Shown here in pieces: positions 1-6,645 of a stretch of 64,000 nucleotides of DNA. Location: assembly GCF_024320785.1 (NCBI RefSeq), contig NZ_JANDBC010000001.1:640617-704616 (forward strand), written 5' to 3'. The translations under genes were made by a program, and so were the position numbers. The stretch is from Gracilimonas sediminicola (GTDB taxonomy: Bacteria; Bacteroidota; Rhodothermia; Balneolales; Balneolaceae). How positions within the stretch are numbered: the stretch's first letter is position 1; each line of letters opens with the position of its first letter. Under the pieces are notes generated by a model, which did no database searches, was not told the origin of the DNA, and was given only the letters and a program-made list of their open reading frames with translations.

Positions 1-145
1 TTGTTGGGAAAATATATAAATGCTATAAACAGTAATCACCCGTTCAAAATTTCATCAGGCTATAAATTCATCAATCTCTAAAGGTGTTAAACCCGTTTAT
101 TGTGCGAAATAAAAAAAGCCTCCCGAACTTAATCAGGAGGCTTTG
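1..145. other. Left chromosomal flank, no gene seen
   Basis: AT-rich sequence outside the element. The only structure I see is the terminator hairpin at 115-144. By the insertion model it was originally directly next to the tRNA-fMet gene now at 45839-45911. Confidence 0.6.
115..144 (-). terminator. Host terminator once downstream of tRNA-fMet
   Basis: A 9-bp perfect stem (115-123 with 136-144, arm AAAGCCTCC) is followed on the minus strand by a T run (complement of the A run at 111-117). It sits where the terminator of the minus-strand tRNA would have been before insertion; it now lies on the far side of the element, behind the attL tRNA fragment. Confidence 0.8.
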
Positions 146-193
146 GTAGTGGCGGGGGCAGGATTCGAACCTGCGACCTTCGGGTTATGAGCC
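146..193. repeat. attL: displaced 3' part of tRNA-fMet
   Basis: These 48 bp are identical to 45835-45882. On the minus strand they hold the tRNA from within the anticodon stem through the anticodon CAT, T arm and acceptor 3' strand. After 193 the match stops, so this copy lacks the tRNA 5' half and is not a functional gene. Confidence 0.93.
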
Positions 194-297
194 TTACCCA
201 TTCTGGCATGATATGGCCTCAAATGTATTCAAAATACCGTTTTACAGCTATTTAAAGCGCACTTGAAAACACACCATATCAAGTTAAACCGCCAAAT

Positions 298-318
298 GTT
301 TGACCTATGTTGTACCCA
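298..318 (+). repeat. 21-bp subterminal direct repeat, left copy
   Basis: The 21 bp here (containing GACCTATGTTGTACCCA) recur exactly at 45782-45802 in the same orientation. The copies are 104 bp inside attL and 32 bp inside attR. They are likely arm-type binding sites for the integrase or its directionality factor; the role is inferred from position only. Confidence 0.7.
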
Positions 319-373
319 TTTTAGAAAAAGAATCCTTATGTTGTCTCAGGCACTCATTAAAGCAACGTGACTT

Positions 374-1591
374 ATGGCTTCTTTAAAGGTACTACTGCGG
401 ACAAATAAACAAAAGAAAGACGGCACCTCTCCCCTCGTCTTGCGGATTACGCACAACCGTAAATCACGGTATATATATTTAGGTCAATATCTGGAAGAGA
501 AGTATTGGGACTTTGATAATCAGCGTGTCAAAAAATCCCATCCCAATTCTAAGCGTCTGAATAATCTTATTCTAAAGAAATTGTCAGAAGCGAACGATAC
601 TGTCCTTGAGCTTGAGACCAAAGATGATCCGGTCTCTGTTAAACAGATCAAGAATAAGGTCAAAAACAGTAATGCTGATATAAGCTTTTTTGATCTGGGT
701 GAGAAACGTATCAAAGAATATGAAGATAAAGGTACGTTCTCAGTAGCCCGTGCCGATCAGTCGATCTTGAACAATGTTGAAAAGTTTAATGGTGGCAAAG
801 ACCTATACTTCCATGAGATAACCGTTTCCTTCTTAGAGAGATTTAAAACCTACTGCCTAACGGAACTCAAACACAAGAAGCGTACGGCCACAAATCAACT
901 GATGCTGATACGCACTCTATATAATAGGGCTATTAAAGAAGGTATTGTGGATGAGAAGAACTATCCCTTCGGTGGTGATAACGTCTCGATTAAATTGAGT
1001 TCTGGAAACAAGATTGGATTAACCGAAGAAGAAATCAGAACTATTGAAGAGATGGAGTTCGAAAAAGATACATCCATCTGGCATACAAAAAATATCTGGC
1101 TCTTCTCATTCTACTTCGCCGGAGTGCGAATATCAGATGTTTTATCATTAAGATGGTCTGACATTAAGAATGACCGTCTCTACTATGAAATGAGTAAGAA
1201 CGAAAAGCCTGTCTCTTTAAAGATCCCGGATAAAGCCATTGAGATACTAGAGGCATATAAACCCGATAAACAGTCTAAGAACGATTACGTGTTTCCTTAC
1301 TTAAAGGAAGCCGATCAAGATGATGAAGAGGATATATTTCGAAAGTCACGGAATGCGGCTCGTCTATTTAATAAGTGGCTGAAAAGAATTGCTGAGCAAG
1401 CTGAGATAGATAAGAACTTATCCAACCATATCTCCCGTCATTCCTTTGGTAATATTGCTGGAGAGAAGATTCACCCGCTCATGCTTCAAAAACTTTACCG
1501 TCATTCCAACCTTAAAACGACAATTAATTACCAGGCTAACTTCATCAATAAAGAGGCGGATGACGCACTTGATAAGGTCATAGACTTCTAA
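374..1591 (+). CDS. int: Tyrosine recombinase (element integrase)
   Basis: This is a site-specific integrase of the Bacteroidota arm-domain/SAM-like-5 type, 405 residues. The N-terminal arm DNA-binding domain (about 1-90) is followed by a core-binding helical domain (about 105-200) and the catalytic domain. Catalytic residues are visible: R252 in AGVRISD, H352 and R355 in HISRHSF, H377 in LYRHSN and the nucleophile Y386 in TINYQ. It starts 180 bp inside attL and reads into the element, the usual place for the enzyme that made the insertion. The 194-373 gap holds the 21-bp subterminal repeat and presumably its promoter. Length is normal and the gene looks intact. Confidence 0.95.
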   Translation: MASLKVLLRTNKQKKDGTSPLVLRITHNRKSRYIYLGQYLEEKYWDFDNQRVKKSHPNSKRLNNLILKKLSEANDTVLELETKDDPVSVKQIKNKVKNSNADISFFDLGEKRIKEYEDKGTFSVARADQSILNNVEKFNGGKDLYFHEITVSFLERFKTYCLTELKHKKRTATNQLMLIRTLYNRAIKEGIVDEKNYPFGGDNVSIKLSSGNKIGLTEEEIRTIEEMEFEKDTSIWHTKNIWLFSFYFAGVRISDVLSLRWSDIKNDRLYYEMSKNEKPVSLKIPDKAIEILEAYKPDKQSKNDYVFPYLKEADQDDEEDIFRKSRNAARLFNKWLKRIAEQAEIDKNLSNHISRHSFGNIAGEKIHPLMLQKLYRHSNLKTTINYQANFINKEADDALDKVIDF

Positions 1592-1795
1592 AAAAAACTA
1601 CGACATTATTTAATCTTCAAATTGACATTTGCGCTTTATCGATATAGCTTTAAATAGGCTTTACAGGAGCCCGACACTCACCGTCTCGAAGCGCAAAGCA
1701 CTGTTTATGAGTAATATTCTAATTGTATTAACCTATTGATATGCGAATAGCATTTGGTGAGTGATGTTTGATGCTTATTAAAAAAAGGAAATACA

Positions 1796-2467
1796 ATGAA
1801 TTCCAATCTACTTCTCATAAAAAAGCTAGCCAAGAAAATAAACAAAGAAGAAGCTTTGCCCCACCATAAAGCTTTAGACAAAGCCTCAATAGAATACGGC
1901 TTTAATAATTGGAAGCATGCTCTGAATTCTCATGAATACAATGATGAAGTACCCAGTATACTCAAAAAAGGTACATTGGTATATCTCAAAGAGGCTGGCA
2001 TTGATGGTATTGTTTTTAATGACGATTCAAGTTTGATTGAATTATGCACCGATAGAGGTGGAAATGTGCTTGCCACTAGAAATGATATTAAAGTTTATAA
2101 GAATCAGTCTCGGGCAAAAAGCTTTATGCCACTCAGACTCTACTTGCCTTACGGAATTTGGTATAAAAAAGATGGCACAAAGGTCTTATTCAATAGAAAC
2201 TATAACCCAATTTGGTCAAAATCTCCGGATGGAGAAATCTCCAAGTCTGATCCAAAAATGTGGGTTGATTTCATTGACGATAAAATCTTTTATGAAGGTA
2301 CGAGCCTATATTGGGATCATCCTAAAATTATCGAGATCGCAAAAAAGGTGCTTTTGGATTGGGGAATTTCTCCAAAAGATAGTCCCATCAACTGCAACTC
2401 ATACAATGAAGCACTCAAATTAGGAGATTCATCTCTTATAAATGAAGCTTTTTATGGTGGTAGATAG
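1796..2467 (+). CDS. Hypothetical protein, glyoxalase-related-like N-terminus
   Basis: This 223-residue soluble protein has no signal peptide. The first 45 residues (LLIKKLAKKINKEEALPHHK... then YGFNNWKHAL) resemble the helical N-terminal segment of glyoxalase-related (Glyoxalase_8-like) proteins common on mobile elements, where a short LKxxAKxLR helix is followed by GFxxWN. The rest, including a tryptophan-rich middle (about 120-165) and an acidic C-terminus, is not recognised. It is preceded by an AAAGGAA ribosome site just before the ATG. It lies alone in the same direction as the integrase and is followed by a hairpin at 2500-2537. Function unknown. Confidence 0.7.
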   Translation: MNSNLLLIKKLAKKINKEEALPHHKALDKASIEYGFNNWKHALNSHEYNDEVPSILKKGTLVYLKEAGIDGIVFNDDSSLIELCTDRGGNVLATRNDIKVYKNQSRAKSFMPLRLYLPYGIWYKKDGTKVLFNRNYNPIWSKSPDGEISKSDPKMWVDFIDDKIFYEGTSLYWDHPKIIEIAKKVLLDWGISPKDSPINCNSYNEALKLGDSSLINEAFYGGR

Positions 2468-2499
2468 TAAAATAAGCACATTTAAATAGCTTAAAATTA

Positions 2500-2537
2500 A
2501 TTCCTTACAAAGTTTTTTGAGAAATTTTGTAAGGAAT
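2500..2537 (+). terminator. Perfect 12-bp hairpin after the 1796 gene
   Basis: Arms 2500-2511 (ATTCCTTACAAA) and 2526-2537 are perfect inverted repeats with a 14-base loop. No strong T run follows, so it may be a weak terminator or a protein-binding site. Confidence 0.5.
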
Positions 2538-2632
2538 ACCATTCTCATCGCTCTAACTGTATAGGGGATACTATAGTTATTTCGGGTAGTTCTATACTCC
2601 ATTCATAATATTTATAATTAAGGTACAGACAT

Positions 2633-2884
2633 ATGGCAGATCGAAGAGTAAAGAAAACGGGCAAAGATAGTGACGGGGATATTACATCTCTTTGTGGCGA
2701 TTGGGGTGAAGCCACAAAAACACAAGCGATCAATCACATAGATGGAAAGATTCACACCTACTATGTTGAAGAAGCAGGCTATAGATCAGATGTTCATACC
2801 TATACTGAGAATGGTAAGAAGCACCTTAAAACCTATGCGGATGCCACGTCCGATAACAATCTGGACAATCTTCCAGACTGCTAA
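2633..2884 (+). CDS. DUF3892-like small protein
   Basis: An 83-residue soluble protein. The pattern of a basic start, a short beta segment (SLCGDWGEATKTQAINHI), then a GKIHTYYV strand and further short strands fits the DUF3892 family, small proteins of unknown function often carried on mobile elements. It lies 18 bp upstream of the excisionase-like gene and probably shares a transcript with it. The family call rests on pattern alone. Confidence 0.65.
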   Translation: MADRRVKKTGKDSDGDITSLCGDWGEATKTQAINHIDGKIHTYYVEEAGYRSDVHTYTENGKKHLKTYADATSDNNLDNLPDC

Positions 2885-2902
2885 TCAGCAAACAACTCTT
2901 AC

Positions 2903-3172
2903 ATGGAAGTCATCTGTCTTGAGACAGAGGCGTTTTATACTCTGATCGACACGGTCGTAGAGCGTCTTGAATCACAATCACCGGACATTGAGAATAAATG
3001 GATTGATACTGAAGAGGCCATGAGCCTCCTTGGTATCAAATCTAAAACCACGTTACAAAAGTATCGGGACAACGGGGATATACGTTTTACTCAGCCCCGT
3101 AAGAAGATCATACTGTATGATCGGGATTCCATCTTAGATTTTTTGGAGGGGAATGCGAAAGAGACCTTCTAA
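2903..3172 (+). CDS. HTH (excisionase-like) DNA-binding protein
   Basis: An 89-residue protein with a helix-turn-helix of the HTH_17/excisionase type in the C-terminal half: WIDTEEAMSLLGIKSKTTLQ then a wing with RFTQPRKKIILYDRDSI. Bacteroidota mobile elements commonly encode such a protein as the recombination directionality factor or a transfer regulator. It is 1.3 kb from the integrase, in the same direction, just downstream of the DUF3892-like gene. The role in excision is inferred; a plain regulator is the alternative. Confidence 0.8.
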   Translation: MEVICLETEAFYTLIDTVVERLESQSPDIENKWIDTEEAMSLLGIKSKTTLQKYRDNGDIRFTQPRKKIILYDRDSILDFLEGNAKETF

Positions 3173-3194
3173 AATATCGCTGAATTCACTGCAA

Positions 3195-3515
3195 TTAATG
3201 AACGGTGCGATCACTGTCGATAATATCCTCTGGCCGTTTCATTTTACGGTACCTGAAATTATGAAGCGATCTCGACGTCTCTTTGCTCATTTCAATGTTT
3301 CCCAAAACTTGTTGTCTGAGACTGTCGAATTCACTCCAAGTAATATCTCCCTGATCGGCTTCGGTCAAAAACTCAGCCAACATATGTGTGTACCACTCTT
3401 GGTCAATGTCATTAATAAAATATTCTGGGAACTCACCACCGAAATGCTCAAGCAACATTTTGTGTGCTCTTTCCATGTTCTTTTCTGGGATTTCTTCTGG
3501 TTTCAAATTCTTCAT
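3195..3515 (-). CDS. Hypothetical acidic protein
   Basis: A 106-residue soluble, acidic protein, starting at MKNLKPEEIP where an AAGGGGA ribosome site lies 6 bases upstream; a longer reading to 3536 would bury that site. It has no recognisable domain. It faces the excisionase-like gene (convergent, 22 bp apart) and is divergent from the gene at 3550. A plus-strand frame over the same bases encodes low-complexity aromatic residues and is taken as a shadow. Confidence 0.6.
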   Translation of the reverse strand: MKNLKPEEIPEKNMERAHKMLLEHFGGEFPEYFINDIDQEWYTHMLAEFLTEADQGDITWSEFDSLRQQVLGNIEMSKETSRSLHNFRYRKMKRPEDIIDSDRTVH

Positions 3516-3549
3516 AGTCGTCCCCTTAATTTTCATAATTATACCATAG

Positions 3550-4140
3550 ATGTCTGAACGTAATCAATACATATCCCTGCTAAGGCAACTCAAAGAGGAT
3601 GAGCAAAAAGCTATGAATAGGCTACTCCTGCGCCAAGAGGCTGAATATGAAGGTCGAGGCATACGCCCGGGTGAAGACGCATCATTGGATAACAAATTCA
3701 TTTCACAAATTGAGGCTTTAGAAGACACCTTTGATGAGAGACGATCATCTTTAAAAGATCACAGGAACCAAGATAAGCTCAATGAATTTTACCAAGAATT
3801 TATACAAGAGCCTGATCCCTACGGCTTAGGCCAAACTCCGGACGGGACTGACCGCCCTATCGAACCAGATGCAGAATCCGATTATTTCAAAGGCTTTACT
3901 CAAGGCTATAAACTTCAAGAGCTAGCCCCTGATATCAATGAAGCTTTTATCAATTCAGGTAATCCGAATGATGAGCGTATTCAGGGTATGAAAGATGGTC
4001 GTGAGCAACACGGCAAGGATAAGGATTTGGAGTCTAATATCTCACCTGAGATTTGGGATGAGTTGAATACCAATAAGGGTGAAATCGAAACTGGTCGCTC
4101 CCAAACTAAAGAGCCTGATAAGGGCAAGGATATAAACTAA
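3550..4140 (+). CDS. Hydrophilic protein upstream of coupling ATPase
   Basis: A 196-residue, strongly charged protein with no membrane segment. The first half is predicted helical or coiled-coil (QLKEDEQKAMNRLLLRQEAE, then ISQIEALEDTFDERRSSL); the second half has a YFKGFTQGYKLQE segment seen in relaxosome or mobilization accessory proteins of Bacteroidota elements, and an acidic tail. Its stop codon (4138-4140) runs directly into the coupling ATPase frame, one base out of phase. A role as accessory to the relaxase or coupling protein is inferred from position only. Family not recognised. Confidence 0.75.
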   Translation: MSERNQYISLLRQLKEDEQKAMNRLLLRQEAEYEGRGIRPGEDASLDNKFISQIEALEDTFDERRSSLKDHRNQDKLNEFYQEFIQEPDPYGLGQTPDGTDRPIEPDAESDYFKGFTQGYKLQELAPDINEAFINSGNPNDERIQGMKDGREQHGKDKDLESNISPEIWDELNTNKGEIETGRSQTKEPDKGKDIN

Positions 4141-4156
4141 TCTTAATTCTGACGTT

Positions 4157-5647
4157 ATTGATCTCGACACAACCATACTAACCTTTCCAAATTCTGGTAA
4201 CACACCGGATGATATCTGGACACTTCGCGATGCGGTTCAAGGTGTTCAGGTTTTTGGTGGTATTGGGTCTGGTAAGTCTTCGGGGTCTGGTGCAACACTG
4301 GCTAAAAAGTATCTCTCCCTTGGTCTTGGTGGATTGGTTTTAACGGTTAAGCCTGATGAGAAAAACACATGGGTTGAATACTGCACCCAAACCAACCGCT
4401 TAGATGATCTCATTATCTTAGAAAAGGATGGTGAATACCACTTCGACTTTCTTGATTATGAGTACAATCGGTCGGGTGATGGCTCCGGCATTACCGATAA
4501 TATTGTGAATGTTCTAAAGACGGTTATACATGCCGGAAAATCAGAACAAGGTCAGATGGCTAATGAAGGGTTCTGGGAAGATGCTCTTGATATGCTTTTA
4601 TTCAACGTGGTTGATCTGTGTGTGCTTGCTCATGGCAAGCTTAAGATTGATGATCTGTACATTGCGGTTCAAAACCTTCCTAAATCTAAATCTGATGTTG
4701 TCCTACCAACATCAGATGCTGATGATCCGTTTGCTCAACTACTCTATCAGGCCAAGCTGAATGTTGCTCGTCAGGCCGAACAAAGAAAGCAGATATTTAA
4801 GAAGAATAATCCTGATAAAAGTTTTGATGTTAAGTCCGATAAAGGCTTGGCCTCTTTTAAAAAGGTCATGCATTATTTCATGTCTGACTTTCCGGGCTTA
4901 AGTGATAAAACTCGCTCGGTGGTTGAACACTCTTTTTTCGGTTTACTGTTTCGTCTGATCCGTGAACCGATTAAAAGTTTAATCTGCTCCTCTACGCCTA
5001 ACTTTTCTCCCGATGATTGTTTTAACGGTAAGATCATCCTGATTAATCTACCGATTAAACAGTTCGACAAAGTCGGTCGAGATGCTCAAATATTATTTAA
5101 ATATGTCTGGCAAAGAGCGATGGAGCGCCGGACAACTAATAACAATAAGATGCCCGTTTTTCTCTGGGCTGATGAGGCTCAAAATTTCCTCCATGAACAT
5201 GACATTGATTATCAGGCCACCGCTAGAAGCTCAAAAGTTTGTACCGTCTATTTGACTCAAAATCTGCCGAATTATTTTGCGCATTTAGGAGGGCGTTCTG
5301 GTGAGTTTCAGGTCAAAAGTTTTCTGGGGACAATGGGGACTAAAATCTTCCATGCCAATGCCGACATGGAGACAAATAAATACGCTTCTGATTTAATCGG
5401 TCAACAAGAGATTTGGAAGGAGAATAAAGGCTCACAATTTGTCGGTGGATTTACGATGTCAGAAGGCACATCTCAGGACAGAGATTTTGTTATTCATCCC
5501 GAAGATTTTACAGCCATGAGAACGGGTGGACCGATCAACAAATATCTGGTCGATGCCAGGATTCACAGGCAAGGCATGCCGTGGTTTTCTACAACAAGAA
5601 ATGACAGAAAAATCTCCTTCAAACAATTTATCAATAACAATAAATAA
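4157..5647 (+). CDS. Conjugal coupling ATPase (TraD/TraG-type)
   Basis: This type IV coupling protein would deliver the relaxase-DNA complex to a secretion channel. It has a Walker A motif GGIGSGKSSG (codons 4256-4285), Walker B FLWADEAQ, and the C-terminal TraM-recognition-like end (MRTGGPINKYLVDARIHRQG). The reading frame is open from 4136, just after an in-frame stop at 4133-4135, but has no ATG, GTG or TTG before the Walker A; the first TTG is at 4334, after it. The conserved-looking N-terminus (IDLDTTILTF) begins at an ATT codon at 4157, used here as the likely start, giving 496 residues. Alternatives are a +1 frameshift out of the preceding 196-residue gene, or a natural one-base indel. 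No N-terminal membrane anchor is present; the membrane gene downstream may supply it. Confidence 0.85.
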   Translation: MDLDTTILTFPNSGNTPDDIWTLRDAVQGVQVFGGIGSGKSSGSGATLAKKYLSLGLGGLVLTVKPDEKNTWVEYCTQTNRLDDLIILEKDGEYHFDFLDYEYNRSGDGSGITDNIVNVLKTVIHAGKSEQGQMANEGFWEDALDMLLFNVVDLCVLAHGKLKIDDLYIAVQNLPKSKSDVVLPTSDADDPFAQLLYQAKLNVARQAEQRKQIFKKNNPDKSFDVKSDKGLASFKKVMHYFMSDFPGLSDKTRSVVEHSFFGLLFRLIREPIKSLICSSTPNFSPDDCFNGKIILINLPIKQFDKVGRDAQILFKYVWQRAMERRTTNNNKMPVFLWADEAQNFLHEHDIDYQATARSSKVCTVYLTQNLPNYFAHLGGRSGEFQVKSFLGTMGTKIFHANADMETNKYASDLIGQQEIWKENKGSQFVGGFTMSEGTSQDRDFVIHPEDFTAMRTGGPINKYLVDARIHRQGMPWFSTTRNDRKISFKQFINNNK

Positions 5648-5658
5648 CGAGGTACATC

Positions 5659-6420
5659 ATGAAGCAAAAATCATACTTCAAACAAGTGTTCAGACGGACA
5701 AACTTTAAACTTGGCTTTCTGTCATTTTTCTACAGCATATGTTCAGTTCCCCGACTTCTCCTTGAGGTCTTTATCCGAAAAAATATGGGGTCAAGATATT
5801 TCAGTTTTGGGCTAAGTATTATTCTCTTTTTACTCTTTCTCATCACGCTATTATTTAGTGCTTTCTCACAAGCGGCATCCTATTCAGCTCTTGGTAGTAA
5901 TGGCTACGGGCTTGGTATATTTGGGATACTCTTTTTTGTCTTTGCTAATAAACGTCGATCAGAAATCAACAGTGACCCGACGCATGTCAGCTTTGATGAA
6001 TTCAGTTTGTCCACAGGTGAATTGACGGGTTGGTTTAAGTCAAGAAAAGAGAATGGAACAAGTTTACGAAGGATTGAAATCTGGTTTGAGCCCCTTCCCT
6101 TTTTTATTGGTGGTTTGGTATTAATGTTTATTCCATTTACTCGAATACTTGGACTCCTTCTTCTCCTTTCCAGTGTGCTTTATTCACTGAGTTACATGGG
6201 CGCTTATGCGTTAGCCAGAGATTTTATCATGGATAAAATTGATGAGAAAATTGCCGGAGAAGAAATGGGACAAGCTCTTAAATCTGGTTTCGCCGGACAT
6301 GAAGCCAGAGGCTTTACAAATCGCTCCCCCATACCAACCGATCAAGAGCATAGAGATCAGCTCTACAATCTGATTTTAAAGCGAGATAAATCAGGTGAAC
6401 CAACAGCCGTTGCGCAATAA
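5659..6420 (+). CDS. Membrane protein of the mobilization module
   Basis: A 253-residue protein with about five hydrophobic stretches (around 15-30, 45-75, 78-95, 150-165 and 165-185) and a hydrophilic, charged C-terminal tail that ends with repeated basic and acidic residues. It starts 11 bp after the coupling ATPase, with a GAGG site just upstream of its ATG, so the two are almost certainly co-transcribed. Since the ATPase has no transmembrane anchor of its own, this protein may act as its membrane partner, as split coupling proteins do in some elements; that is inference. No domain name recognised. Confidence 0.75.
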   Translation: MKQKSYFKQVFRRTNFKLGFLSFFYSICSVPRLLLEVFIRKNMGSRYFSFGLSIILFLLFLITLLFSAFSQAASYSALGSNGYGLGIFGILFFVFANKRRSEINSDPTHVSFDEFSLSTGELTGWFKSRKENGTSLRRIEIWFEPLPFFIGGLVLMFIPFTRILGLLLLLSSVLYSLSYMGAYALARDFIMDKIDEKIAGEEMGQALKSGFAGHEARGFTNRSPIPTDQEHRDQLYNLILKRDKSGEPTAVAQ

Positions 6421-6645
6421 AAATTAAAGAGACATGACAGTGCGTAAACGCCTGTCTCATCTTTCCGAAGCACTGCTTAGGGGAGATGTCTGATAGAATT
6501 GCGCACTGCATAACCTTACGCACTGTCATAAGTCAATCTAACGCACTGCACGTTACGCACGAACACCGTATGAGCGTAGGAAACCTGTGATGTTTATCCC
6601 ATAAATAGACCTTCACTCTAGAGGGAATATCACCGAGAAAATATT
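6421..6645. other. oriT: Probable oriT / relaxase control region
   Basis: This non-coding stretch directly upstream of the MobF relaxase gene holds a perfect 14-bp inverted repeat, ATGACAGTGCGTAA at 6434-6447 and its complement at 6516-6529. It also has further CGCACTG copies at 6502, 6519 and 6542 and a TTACGCAC at 6553-6560. Inverted and direct repeats of this kind next to a relaxase gene are typical of origins of transfer. The nick site cannot be placed by eye. Confidence 0.65.

Noticed and set aside
146-218. A second full tRNA-Met gene at the left end
   Set aside because: The match ends at 193; the 5' half cannot form D arm or acceptor stem, so it is only attL.
3153-3557. Plus-strand 134-codon frame opposite the 106-residue gene
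   Set aside because: Composition is Phe/Leu/Ser-rich without domain; the minus-strand gene has a good ribosome site and normal composition.
4334-5647. Coupling ATPase starting at the TTG at 4334
   Set aside because: That start would remove Walker A, which is intact in the same open frame upstream.
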